The position numbers and the translations under genes were made by a program. DNA of 64,000 bases from Breznakibacter xylanolyticus (GTDB lineage: Bacteria > Bacteroidota > Bacteroidia > Bacteroidales > Marinilabiliaceae), in NCBI RefSeq assembly GCF_003254275.1, contig NZ_QKZK01000013.1:887-64886 (forward strand), given 5' to 3'. Positions 43,150-52,199 of this stretch are shown here, piece by piece (the stretch's first letter is position 1; each line of letters opens with the position of its first letter). The notes under the pieces were generated by a model. It was not told where the DNA came from and searched no databases. It saw nothing but the letters and a program-made list of their open reading frames with translations.

Positions 43150-45348
43150 ATGAAAACAAACAATCTACTTCTCGTGGCCGGATGTGCGGCCATCATGGCG
43201 GCTTGCCAGGTGCAGCCCCAAACGGATGCGCCCGGGGTGGTGGCCATCTCCAATCAATACGATGCCAAAATCGACAGCATTGTGGGCGTGCTCACGCTCG
43301 ACGAAAAAGTGAAGCTGTTGCATGGCAGTGGCATGTTTTGGTCGGGCGGTATTGAGCGCCTGGGCATTCCCGAACTGCAATATGCCGATGGCCCGTTGGG
43401 CATTCGCGAAGAGATTGAGCGAGACTCGTGGAACCCCATCGGGTGGACCAACGACTCGGCCACCTTCTTTCCCGCCGGCACAGCACTGGGGGCGACCTGG
43501 AACGTGAAATTGGCGCATCAATACGGGCAGGCCATTGCTGCCGAAGCCCGCGCCCGCAAAAAGGACATCCTGCTGGCGCCGGCCATCAACATTATGCGGA
43601 CTCCTTTGTGTGGTCGCAACTACGAGTATTTTAGCGAAGATCCTTATTTGATTGCACAAATGGCCACACCTTACGTCATTGGGGTGCAGGAGCAAAATGT
43701 GGCCGCCTGCGTGAAGCATTATGCCATCAACAACCAGGAAACCAACCGCGGATCTATTGACGTTCAGGCCAGCGAACGCGCCATTCGCGAGATTTACCTG
43801 CCGGCCTTTAAAGCCACTGTGCAGCAGGGACAGGCGTTTTCGGTGATGGGGGCATACAACCGTTTCAGGGGAGAGTTCCTTTGCGAAAACGACTACATGC
43901 TCAACCAGGTGCTGCGTAACGAATGGGGATTTAAAGGCATCGTGATATCCGACTGGGCCGCCGTGCACAACACCGTCAAGGCTGCCAAAAATGGTTTGGA
44001 CATCGAGATGGGGACGGTAGCTCCCTTCGATTCCTTTTTCATGGCTCAGCCCTTGGTGGATGCGGTGAATGCCGGCCAGGTGGACGTGAAATTCATCGAC
44101 GAAAAAGTGCGTCGCATCCTTCGGGTGATGTTCAATTTGCAAACGACATCTAAAAATCGCCCTGCAGGTGCCATTAACACACCCGGGCATTCCAAAATTG
44201 TGTACGATGTGGCGGCCGAAGCCATTGTGTTGATGAAAAACCAGGTCAACCTCTTGCCGGTAGATGCATCCACCATTAAAAGCATGGCTGTGATTGGCGA
44301 CAATGCCGCGCGCGTGCATGCACAGGGCGGTTTTGGTGCCGGCGTGAAAGCCCGTTATGAGGTGTCGCCGCTGCAAGGTTTGGTCAATCGCATTAGCGAC
44401 CGCGTGGAGTTGCGTTACGCCCGTGGTTACGAAGATACTTACCTCAAGGGCGCCAACGATGGTCACGGCTATGGTCGCGACATCGACTACACGCCCAATC
44501 CCAAGCTCATCGCCGAAGCGGTCGAGAAGGCCAAAAACAGCGATGTGGCGGTGATTTTTGCCGGGTCGAACCGAAGTGTGGAATCTGAGTCGGTCGATCG
44601 CAAGGACATCCGTTTGCCTTTTGCGCAAATGGATTTGATTAAGGCCGTGATGGCCGTCAACCCACGCACCATTGTGGTGCTTATTGGCGGTGCGGCCTAC
44701 GAGTTGGGCGATTTGGATGCCGTGGCACCCACCATTCTGTGGGCGTGGTTCAATGGTTCGGAGGCCGGTAATGCGCTGGCCGATGTCATTATTGGCACTG
44801 TGAATCCGTCGGGTAAGCTGCCCTTTACCTTCCCTGCCAAACTGGCCGATATGGGTGTGCATGCTCTCAATGCTTTCCCCGGCGACGACGTGAAGGTGGA
44901 ATACCTCGAGGATATTTTGGTGGGATATCGCTGGTTCGACACCAAGCAGGTTGATCCCCAGTTTTGTTTCGGGCATGGTCTTTCATATACCACTTTTGAG
45001 TATGGCGATGTGGTTGTGAACCAATCGTCGGCCAAAAGCAGTGATGTGGTGCAAGTGGCTCTGACGCTTACCAACACCGGTTCACGTGCAGGTGCCGAGG
45101 TGGTGCAGCTCTACGCCGGCATCGAAACCTCAAAAGTGGAACGTGCTGCTAAGGAGCTTAAGGCTTTTGAGAAAGTATTTCTTCAACCCGGCGAAAGTAA
45201 GCGTGTTGAGCTCTCTCTGCCTGTTGCTGATTTGGCTTACTACGATGAAGCTTCGCGTGCCTGGTTGGTGGAGCCTGGTAATTATACATTCTCGGTTGGC
45301 AGTTCCTCTCGCGATATTCGTAAAAATGTGGCGTTGGTGGTGAAGTAG
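43150..45348 (+). CDS. GH3 beta-glucosidase (lipoprotein)
   Basis: 732 residues. A lipoprotein signal peptide (VAGCAAIMAAC) is not followed by an acidic export signal, so a periplasmic location is likely. The GH3 N-terminal barrel has KHYAINNQETNRG and the nucleophile Asp268 in GIVISDWAAVH. The alpha/beta second domain (about 380-590) includes FAGSNRSVESESVDRKD, where an acid/base is expected. A C-terminal Fn3-like domain contains FGHGLSYTTFEYGD. It cleaves beta-linked glucose (or xylose) from oligosaccharide ends, matching the last step of xyloglucan backbone breakdown. Its own terminator follows. Confidence 0.92.
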   Translation: MKTNNLLLVAGCAAIMAACQVQPQTDAPGVVAISNQYDAKIDSIVGVLTLDEKVKLLHGSGMFWSGGIERLGIPELQYADGPLGIREEIERDSWNPIGWTNDSATFFPAGTALGATWNVKLAHQYGQAIAAEARARKKDILLAPAINIMRTPLCGRNYEYFSEDPYLIAQMATPYVIGVQEQNVAACVKHYAINNQETNRGSIDVQASERAIREIYLPAFKATVQQGQAFSVMGAYNRFRGEFLCENDYMLNQVLRNEWGFKGIVISDWAAVHNTVKAAKNGLDIEMGTVAPFDSFFMAQPLVDAVNAGQVDVKFIDEKVRRILRVMFNLQTTSKNRPAGAINTPGHSKIVYDVAAEAIVLMKNQVNLLPVDASTIKSMAVIGDNAARVHAQGGFGAGVKARYEVSPLQGLVNRISDRVELRYARGYEDTYLKGANDGHGYGRDIDYTPNPKLIAEAVEKAKNSDVAVIFAGSNRSVESESVDRKDIRLPFAQMDLIKAVMAVNPRTIVVLIGGAAYELGDLDAVAPTILWAWFNGSEAGNALADVIIGTVNPSGKLPFTFPAKLADMGVHALNAFPGDDVKVEYLEDILVGYRWFDTKQVDPQFCFGHGLSYTTFEYGDVVVNQSSAKSSDVVQVALTLTNTGSRAGAEVVQLYAGIETSKVERAAKELKAFEKVFLQPGESKRVELSLPVADLAYYDEASRAWLVEPGNYTFSVGSSSRDIRKNVALVVK

Positions 45349-45420
45349 TTCTTTCCACTCAGCATGAAAGGATGTCTCATTACTTCCTTTATAATGGTAA
45401 AATGTTTCGATGTTTGATAG

Positions 45421-45450
45421 AACCTCCGGAGGTAAATCCGGAGGTTTTTT
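45421..45450 (+). terminator. Rho-independent terminator after GH3
   Basis: AACCTCCGGA (45421-45430) pairs with TCCGGAGGTT (45437-45446), followed by T-run. Confidence 0.9.
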
Positions 45451-45500
45451 ATTGGGGTTGGTTTTGTTATCTGTTTGAATGCCAAGGTGGCGTGTGTGAT

Positions 45501-45575
45501 GTGTAAATACATTTTACACCCTTTTTAGCGACAAAAAGGACTGCTGAGTGTAAGTGTGACACACTATTTTTACAC
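45501..45575. promoter_or_regulatory. cluster of inverted repeats before the second GH31 gene
   Basis: GTGTAAA-N5-TTTACAC (45501-45519) is a perfect 7-bp inverted repeat. AGTGTG-A-CACACT (45553-45565) and a wider GTGTAA...TTTACAC pair (45548-45575) follow. The ATG is at 45633. Arms resemble the palindrome at 12026-12038. Confidence 0.5.
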
Positions 45576-45632
45576 CTGTTAATTCTTTTTTACAACACCC
45601 GGTGTTTTTTGCGCGGGTTCTGATATTTAGAT

Positions 45633-48044
45633 ATGATGAAGAAGTCGAATGTTAAAAAATGTCTCATGCGGACAGCCCTGGGCGGTCTCTTTGGCATGAT
45701 GTGTTTGCCGGGTGCTCTGAACGCTCAGATTCAACAGATGGGGCTCCAGAATGAGCCGGTTGACATCAGCCGTGATTTTTACAATTTCACCAATACCTAT
45801 TATCTGGCCGACAGTTTGGCCGGTTTCGACCCGTCAACGGGCAAGGGGGCTTTGGTGTATCGTCGTCATGAGTATTCCACTCGCATGGCATTTAATAACA
45901 TGCTGGGAGTGTTGCGTCCCGTGCTTCCCAACGAGTTCCCCACGGGCGAATATGCCGTGTCGCCCTCATTGCCCATCGAGATTGATTTTGTGTCCGAGAA
46001 GACGGTTCGCATCAAGGCGGCATCGGGTTTCAATGCCTCAGAGCGTGAAGCCTCGTTGATGTTGGTTGATGGCAAAGCCCCTTCGCTACGCAGCGCCTGG
46101 AAATATACCCAAACTGCCATAGGCCATGAGTATAGCAATGCCCATGGCAAGGTGGTCATCAACACTTATCCGTTTCACGTGGCCATTTACGATGGCAAAG
46201 GCAAACTGTTGACCTCCACCGTGCATTTTGATGACGTGAAGGAATCGACTTACACGCCTGTATTGCCCTTCTCGTATGTTCGCCGTGCGTCGGATTACTC
46301 GCGCAGCTTCAATGCCTGTTTCACTCTCTCGCCCGACGAAAAGATTTTTGGTTGTGGCGAATCTTTTACCCGTCTCGATAAACGCGGGCAAAAGGTGGTG
46401 CTCTGGACCGATGATGCCAACGGCATCGAAAACGAAACCATGTACAAGCCCATTCCTTTTTATATGAGCAGTAAGGGATACGGCGTGTTCATGCACACCT
46501 CGTCGCCCATTACCTGCGATTTTGGCAAATATTACACCGAGGCTTCACAGTTGATGATTGGTGATGATCAGCTCGATATGTTCATCTTCTTAGGTTCTCC
46601 CAAAGATATTCTCGATCAGTACACCAACCTTACCGGCAAGGCATCTATGCCTCCGCTCTGGTCGTTTGGCTTGTGGATGAGCCGCATCACTTATTTCTCC
46701 GAGGCCGATGGGCGCAATGTGGCCGACAAACTGCGTGAGAATAAAATTCCGTCGGATGTCATCCATTTCGACACCGGCTGGTTTGAGACCGATTGGCGTT
46801 GCGACTACCAGTTTTCATCATCACGTTTCAAGGATGCCCGTAAGATGATGGAGGACTTGAAAAAGCAGGGTCTTCATGTATGCTTGTGGCAGTTGCCTTA
46901 TTTTGTACCCAAAAATACGTTGTTTGATGAGATTGTTTCCAAAGGTCTGTACGTGAAAGATGCCCGTGGCGGCATCCCTTACGAAGATGCGGTGCTCGAT
47001 TTCTCCAATCCGGCAATGGTTGAGTGGTATCAGCAAAAAATTGCCGGACTGCTCGAGATGGGCGTGAGTGCCATTAAGGTCGACTTTGGCGAGGCTGCCC
47101 CGGCCAATGGCATTTACCACAATGGTCGCACAGGTTTTTACGAGCACAATCTTTTCCCCTTGCGATACAATAAGGCGGTGGCCGAAATCACCAAAAAAAC
47201 CAACAACGAAAACATCATGTGGGCGCGTAGTGCCTGGGCCGGCAGTCAACGTTACCCTCTGCACTGGGGTGGCGATGCGGCCAATACCGATAATGCCATG
47301 CAGGCTCAGTTACGGGGTGGTCTGTCTCTCGGGTTGAGTGGCTTTTCCTTCTGGAGCCACGACATTGGCGGCTTTGTGCTGAAGACGCCTGAAGAACTCT
47401 ATCTCCGTTGGATGCCTTTTGGGATGCTCACGTCGCACAGCCGTTGCCATGGCATGCCGCCCAAAGAGCCTTGGGAATATGGCAAGGCTTTTACCGATAA
47501 ATTCCGCAAGTCGGTGGAATTGAAATACAAGCTCATGCCTTATATCTATGCCCAGGCCAAGGAAAGCAGTGAAAAGGGTTTGCCCATGATGCGTGCCCTT
47601 TTTGTGGAATTCCCCGACGATCCCGGCGCATGGCTCATCGATAACGAGTACCTTTTTGGCAGCGACATATTGGTGGCACCTTTGTTCGACCAGGGATCTA
47701 CCTCTCGCGATGTTTATCTGCCCAAAGGCAAATGGATCGATTACCAAACCGGGAAAGTGTACGATGGCGGTTGGCATCATATCGCAGCCGGAGAGATTCC
47801 GGTGGTAATGCTGGTGCGTGACGGGGCTGTGATTCCTCACATCAAGCTGGCGCAAAATACCCGCGACATGGACTGGACCAAATTGCAGCTCATGGTTTAT
47901 GCCGCTTCTGCAAAACCTTCGGATGCGTTGGTTTGTCTGCCCATGGACAATGTCCTCAAACGTGTGTCGGTTGCTCCCGATTTCAAATCGGTGTCCAACA
48001 ATCCGTTTGGCGGGTCTGTTGAGTTTTCGGTCGTGAAAAAGTAA
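45633..48044 (+). CDS. GH31 alpha-xylosidase, YicI type
   Basis: 803 residues. The N-terminal signal region is long and basic (MMKKSNVKKC) with hydrophobic LGGLFGMMCLPGALNAQ, so exported. The barrel has HFDTGWFETDWRCDY and the nucleophile Asp484 in KVDFGEAAP. Acid/base Asp548 is in WGGDAANTDN, as in the E. coli alpha-xylosidase YicI, and C-terminal sandwiches follow. The family also contains alpha-glucosidases, but KVDFGE with GGDA fits the YicI subgroup. Together with the PA14-type GH31 it gives two distinct alpha-xylosidases in one cluster. A strong terminator follows. Confidence 0.88.
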   Translation: MMKKSNVKKCLMRTALGGLFGMMCLPGALNAQIQQMGLQNEPVDISRDFYNFTNTYYLADSLAGFDPSTGKGALVYRRHEYSTRMAFNNMLGVLRPVLPNEFPTGEYAVSPSLPIEIDFVSEKTVRIKAASGFNASEREASLMLVDGKAPSLRSAWKYTQTAIGHEYSNAHGKVVINTYPFHVAIYDGKGKLLTSTVHFDDVKESTYTPVLPFSYVRRASDYSRSFNACFTLSPDEKIFGCGESFTRLDKRGQKVVLWTDDANGIENETMYKPIPFYMSSKGYGVFMHTSSPITCDFGKYYTEASQLMIGDDQLDMFIFLGSPKDILDQYTNLTGKASMPPLWSFGLWMSRITYFSEADGRNVADKLRENKIPSDVIHFDTGWFETDWRCDYQFSSSRFKDARKMMEDLKKQGLHVCLWQLPYFVPKNTLFDEIVSKGLYVKDARGGIPYEDAVLDFSNPAMVEWYQQKIAGLLEMGVSAIKVDFGEAAPANGIYHNGRTGFYEHNLFPLRYNKAVAEITKKTNNENIMWARSAWAGSQRYPLHWGGDAANTDNAMQAQLRGGLSLGLSGFSFWSHDIGGFVLKTPEELYLRWMPFGMLTSHSRCHGMPPKEPWEYGKAFTDKFRKSVELKYKLMPYIYAQAKESSEKGLPMMRALFVEFPDDPGAWLIDNEYLFGSDILVAPLFDQGSTSRDVYLPKGKWIDYQTGKVYDGGWHHIAAGEIPVVMLVRDGAVIPHIKLAQNTRDMDWTKLQLMVYAASAKPSDALVCLPMDNVLKRVSVAPDFKSVSNNPFGGSVEFSVVKK

Positions 48045-48127
48045 GGTTGTTTTCATTTTTTTTGATAGCGCTTTGAATTAATATTCAGTTTTTTCAAGAG
48101 TTTTTTTGTAGGGTTTGTTTTTGTTTG

Positions 48128-48166
48128 ACCGGGCACAATGATTAGGGTTGTGCCCGGTTTTTTTTC
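48128..48166 (+). terminator. Rho-independent terminator after the second GH31 gene
   Basis: ACCGGGCACAA (48128-48138) pairs with TTGTGCCCGGT (48148-48158), loop 9 nt, followed by eight T. Confidence 0.92.
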
Positions 48167-48187
48167 ACCTTTAATGTTTTATGAATC

Positions 48188-50341
48188 ATGCAATGGATAA
48201 AGGCTTCATTTGTGATGTTGGGTTATTGTTTGGTGTTGACAGTGTCGGCTCAGCATGTTTATCCCTTTCAAAATCGCGATTTACCTGTTGAAGAACGTAT
48301 CAACAACTTGTTGTCGTTGATGACGCTCGACGAAAAGGTGTCGGCTCTGAGTACCAACCCTTCGGTGCCTCGATTGGGGGTGAAGGGTTGCGGACACATC
48401 GAGGGACTGCACGGCGTGGCCATGGGTGGCCCGGCAGGATGGGGGCGTAAGGAAGCGCCAGTGACCACCACTCAGTTCCCTCAGGCTTATGGATTGGGGG
48501 CAACCTGGAATCCGGCCTTGATTGAGAAGATTGCGGCCTTGCAGGCTTACGAGGCGCGTTACTTGTTTCAAAGTCCCAAGTATCGTCAGGGTGCCTTGGT
48601 GGTGCGGGCTCCCAATGCCGATCTTGGGCGTGATCCTCGTTGGGGGCGCACCGAGGAGTGCTATGGCGAAGACCCGTTCCTGACCGGAACCTTGGCTGCC
48701 GCTTTCAGTAAGGGATTGCAGGGCAACGACCCGCGATACTGGATCACGGCTTCGTTACTCAAGCATTTTTTGGCCAATAGTAACGAGGATCGCCGCGATA
48801 GCTCTTCGTCGGATTTTGATGAGCGGTTGTGGCGCGAATATTATGCCATGCCCTTTTATAAGGCCATCACCCATGGCGGTGCCAACTGCTATATGGCTGC
48901 TTATAACGCCATCAATGGCACGCCGGCCACGGTGCATCCCATGTTGCGCGACATCACCATGCGCGAGTGGGGCGTCAATGGCATCATTTGCACTGATGGC
49001 GGGGCTTATCGCATGTTGATAAACTCGCACCATGCTTTTAGTGACCTCAATAGTGCCGCTGCTGCTTGTGTGAAAGCAGGCATCAATCAATTTCTCGACG
49101 ATTACCGCGAGGGAGTGTATGGCGCTTTGGCCAATGGCCTGTTGTTTGTCGATGACATCGATGCGGTGTTGCGTGGCAATTATCGGGTCATGATCCGTCT
49201 GGGGCTGCTTGATGATCCCCGCATGGTTCCCTATGCATCCATTGGGGTGAAGGACTCCATTGATCCATGGACTTTGCCTGCGCATCGTGAGTTGGCTCGT
49301 GAGGTAACCCGTCAGTCGGTGGTGCTGCTTAAGAACGATAAAGGACTGCTGCCTCTTCAGCAGGGTAAAGTGAAATCCGTGGCCATGATTGGCTTGCTGG
49401 CCGATACGGTGATGCTCGACTGGTACAGCGGGACGCCCCCTTACACCGTGACCCCTTATGCGGGCATGGCCTCCCGATTACCGGGGAAAGTGGCACTGGC
49501 TCGTGATAACGATTACAACCGGGCGGTTGATTTGGCTCGGGCATCCGAGGTGGCCATTGTTTGTGTTGGCAACAACCCCACCGGCAATGGCGGCTGGAAA
49601 GAGTGTCCGTTGCCCAGTGACGGTAAAGAAGCTGTCGACCGCAAGTCGCTCACCCTGGAGCAGGAGCAGCTCATCCGACAAGTGTTGGAGGTCAATCCCA
49701 ATACTGTGGTGGTGCTCATCAGCAGTTTTCCTTATGCCATCAACTGGACGGTGCAAAACGTCCCTGCCATAGTACATCTCACGCACAGCAGTCAGGAGTT
49801 GGGCAATGCCCTGGCCGATGTGCTCTGGGGCGACGTCTCTCCAGGGGGCAAACTCACACAAACCTGGCCGGCTTCCATTGACCATTTGCCCGAAATGATG
49901 GATTATGACATTCGCAAGGGACGCACTTATCAGTACGTTCGTCATAAACCCTTGTTCCCGTTTGGCTATGGGTTGAGTTATACCAAGTTTAAATGGTCGG
50001 ACATGGCATTTTCGCAGCGTCTAATTGCTGCTGGTGATTCTGTTGAAGTGTCGCTGCGGCTTACCAATACCGGCTCCATGAGCGGTGATGAGGTGGTGCA
50101 GCTGTATGCTACCTTTCCCGACTCGAAGGTCGATCGCCCCGTGAAGAAGTTGGTGGGGTTTGCCCGCGTGAGCCTGGCGCAGGGTGAATCGCGCCAGGTG
50201 CGCATCCCTCTTTCAGCCTTTGAGTTGATGGTTTGGGATGTGTCCCGACAAGCTTTCGTTCTTGAGTCCGGTAAGATATCCCTGACTCTTGGTGCTTCGT
50301 CCGATGATGTGAAGCTGACCCGATGGTTGACTGCCCGATAA
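48188..50341 (+). CDS. GH3 beta-glycosidase (beta-glucosidase/beta-xylosidase)
   Basis: 717 residues. A signal peptide (ASFVMLGYCLVLTVSAQ) makes it exported and not lipidated. The barrel contains GVKGCGHIEGLHG, RDPRWGRTEECYGEDPFL and KHFLANSNEDRR. The nucleophile is Asp270 in GIICTDGGAYRM. Second domain and Fn3-like C-terminus (FGYGLSYTKFKW, NTGSMSGDEVVQLY) are complete. It belongs to a different GH3 subgroup from the gene at 43150; the early RDPRWGRTEE block is frequent in beta-xylosidase/glucosidase enzymes. Exact sugar unknown. It is terminated by a strong hairpin. Confidence 0.9.
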   Translation: MQWIKASFVMLGYCLVLTVSAQHVYPFQNRDLPVEERINNLLSLMTLDEKVSALSTNPSVPRLGVKGCGHIEGLHGVAMGGPAGWGRKEAPVTTTQFPQAYGLGATWNPALIEKIAALQAYEARYLFQSPKYRQGALVVRAPNADLGRDPRWGRTEECYGEDPFLTGTLAAAFSKGLQGNDPRYWITASLLKHFLANSNEDRRDSSSSDFDERLWREYYAMPFYKAITHGGANCYMAAYNAINGTPATVHPMLRDITMREWGVNGIICTDGGAYRMLINSHHAFSDLNSAAAACVKAGINQFLDDYREGVYGALANGLLFVDDIDAVLRGNYRVMIRLGLLDDPRMVPYASIGVKDSIDPWTLPAHRELAREVTRQSVVLLKNDKGLLPLQQGKVKSVAMIGLLADTVMLDWYSGTPPYTVTPYAGMASRLPGKVALARDNDYNRAVDLARASEVAIVCVGNNPTGNGGWKECPLPSDGKEAVDRKSLTLEQEQLIRQVLEVNPNTVVVLISSFPYAINWTVQNVPAIVHLTHSSQELGNALADVLWGDVSPGGKLTQTWPASIDHLPEMMDYDIRKGRTYQYVRHKPLFPFGYGLSYTKFKWSDMAFSQRLIAAGDSVEVSLRLTNTGSMSGDEVVQLYATFPDSKVDRPVKKLVGFARVSLAQGESRQVRIPLSAFELMVWDVSRQAFVLESGKISLTLGASSDDVKLTRWLTAR

Positions 50342-50345
50342 CAAA

Positions 50346-50374
50346 ACAGCCCCTCCGGTTGTTGGAGGGGCTGT
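50346..50374. terminator. Rho-independent terminator between convergent genes
   Basis: ACAGCCCCTCC (50346-50356) pairs with GGAGGGGCTGT (50364-50374). The T-run is weak on the plus strand; the TTTTG on the other side would also serve the minus-strand gene at 50399. Confidence 0.8.
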
Positions 50375-50398
50375 GTATTTGATATGTCTTATGGACGA

Positions 50399-51028
50399 TT
50401 AAAAACGATAGCCGACCGAGAAGCCAAAGCCGGTGTTTTTCATGGAGGTGTCTTTGGGTTTCTCTCCATCATACTTAGGTACGATGTTAATGAAGCCCAA
50501 TTGTGTGTTTAGTTGAAATGATAGTCTGTTGCTGAATTCGTATCCGAAAAAGATGTTAGCTCCTGCATCGAAGGGTGCAACATACATTTTGTTGTCGTCG
50601 TCGCTCTCTTTTACATCACTTTTGAACTCGATATCCATTTCACCGCTGTCATTTTTAACCTTGCCTCCGATTCCATAGGCCAGGTAAGGGCCAAAGCCTA
50701 GAATTAAATGACCATCCCCAAACAGAGGTTTGTAGAGGAAGTTTAAGGGGACTTCAAGATAGTTGAGGTTTATTTTTGTGTCATTGTCCCCTTTTGCCCC
50801 TTTAACGGCAAATTGCAATCCTGGTTGGAAATAGAAATCATCGGCAACTGCGATTTCAGCGTTAACGCCCAGTAGAAAGCCAGTTTTGAGTTTGTTGTCT
50901 GTGTCTTCACCCGCTTCTTCTCCATTCAGGTTTTGAAAGTTAATTCCCCCGGTTACTCCAAACGAGGTTTGAGCTTGAGCCGCGAAAGCCATCATGGCAA
51001 CCGCTGCAGTAAAAATCAGTTTCTTCAT
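50399..51028 (-). CDS. outer-membrane beta-barrel protein (porin-like family)
   Basis: 209 residues from ATG 51028. A classic signal peptide MKKLIFTAAVAMMAFAAQAQ fixes the start. The mature chain alternates short amphipathic strands (FGVTGGINFQNL, GFLLGVNAEIAV, FYFQPGLQFAVKG, YLEVPLNFLYKP, LGFGPYLAYGIGG) and ends with GFGFSVGYRF, the aromatic C-terminal strand of outer-membrane barrels. It matches the small OMP_b-brl_2 type with an acidic loop (ESDDDNKMY). Substrate or role unknown. Confidence 0.85.
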   Translation of the reverse strand: MKKLIFTAAVAMMAFAAQAQTSFGVTGGINFQNLNGEEAGEDTDNKLKTGFLLGVNAEIAVADDFYFQPGLQFAVKGAKGDNDTKINLNYLEVPLNFLYKPLFGDGHLILGFGPYLAYGIGGKVKNDSGEMDIEFKSDVKESDDDNKMYVAPFDAGANIFFGYEFSNRLSFQLNTQLGFINIVPKYDGEKPKDTSMKNTGFGFSVGYRF

Positions 51029-51179
51029 TCTTTTATTGTTTTTAGTGATTTTTATTGATGGTTTGGTATGCGTTATTGTCGTTATCAGAGGTGTTGAATG
51101 CTGTACTGCGAGATAACGAATGAGGTCATTTTTCCTCAAAGTTTGTTCCTTAGGCACTCAGCTCCTCTGTCACTTTCTT

Positions 51180-51851
51180 TCATTTTCCGGCCTCTTTGGC
51201 TGCATCGGCTTTCATTTTTTCGTTGGCCGACACCAGGAACTCCACGCGGCGGTTTTGGCTGCGGCCATCGGCGGTGTCGTTGCTGTATTTGGGCGCTGTT
51301 TCGCCATAACCCACCGTGGTGAGACGCGATGATGAAATCCCTTTTGAGCGTAGGTAACTCGATACGGCATTGGCACGTTTCTCCGACAGGGTTTGGTTGT
51401 AGTTGTCCGAACCGGTGCTGTCGGTATGTCCCTGTATCTCAATGTTGGTGTCGGGATAGTTGTTGAATACCGTAATCATCTTGTCGAGGTTTTGTTTGGC
51501 TTGTGCCGATAGGTCGGAACTGTTGGTGGCAAACAATATTTTGTCGCTCAGCTCAATGACAATGCCTTCGCCCACGCGCTCAACTGTGGCATTGGGGATT
51601 TGCTTTTGCATTTCGGCTGCCTGTTTGTCCATTTTTTTGCCAATAATGGCACCTGTGGCACCTCCTACAGCACCTCCAATAACGGCGCCCATGGCTGTGT
51701 TACCCGCTGCACGGCCAATGATGGCACCTGCCGCTGCGCCGGCTCCTGTGCCGATGATCGCTCCTTTTTGTGTTCTGGTCATTGATTGACATCCGGCCAA
51801 CAGCATGCCTGTGGCAACAGCTGCGCTCAATAGAATTCTTCTTGTTTTCAT
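51180..51851 (-). CDS. OmpA-family lipoprotein with glycine-zipper segment
   Basis: 223 residues from ATG 51851. Lipoprotein signal with Cys in LLAGCQS. Residues about 30-75 form a Gly/Ala-rich glycine zipper (GTGAGAAAGAIIGRAAGN, GGAVGGATGAIIGKK), which may insert in or coat the outer membrane. The C-terminal OmpA domain (about 105-205) has LSDKILFATNSSDL, IEIQGHTDSTGS, LSEKRANAV and GRSQNRRVEFLV, the peptidoglycan-binding signature. It anchors the outer membrane to the cell wall. It lies upstream of the beta-barrel gene, with 151 nt between them. Confidence 0.92.
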   Translation of the reverse strand: MKTRRILLSAAVATGMLLAGCQSMTRTQKGAIIGTGAGAAAGAIIGRAAGNTAMGAVIGGAVGGATGAIIGKKMDKQAAEMQKQIPNATVERVGEGIVIELSDKILFATNSSDLSAQAKQNLDKMITVFNNYPDTNIEIQGHTDSTGSDNYNQTLSEKRANAVSSYLRSKGISSSRLTTVGYGETAPKYSNDTADGRSQNRRVEFLVSANEKMKADAAKEAGK

Positions 51852-52199
51852 GAATGTTCTGTTTTTTATTGATTTATCTTGGTAAGCTTTAAAAATCAAT
51901 GAGGATGAATTATAAACCAAATCGAAATTAACAATTTTCGTGCTTGAATGTTCTTTTGAAATGCTGATTTTACTTTTTTAATGGATTGTTCGCTTTATTA
52001 TTGTGTTAAAACTGTTGCGAAAATTAAAATAGCATGTAAGAATGTCAAAAAAAGCGCAATGATTGGGTGGAGAAAGTGATAATTTTGTATTGACAACTGG
52101 TGGGTATTGTGCTGCTTTTGGTGGGCAACTCGTCCGTGAATTAAGTAACTAAATGTCCAATGACACCTTTGGGGGATGCATGGGCTTTAATTGATAAGT
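51852..52199. other. divergent intergenic region
   Basis: AT-rich region between the ompA-type gene and GH97. No gene, hairpin or clear promoter consensus recognised by eye. Confidence 0.45.

Noticed and set aside
43165-44976. Open frame of 603 codons opposite the GH3 gene
   Set aside because: Same situation: an antisense shadow of a well-supported GH3 enzyme.
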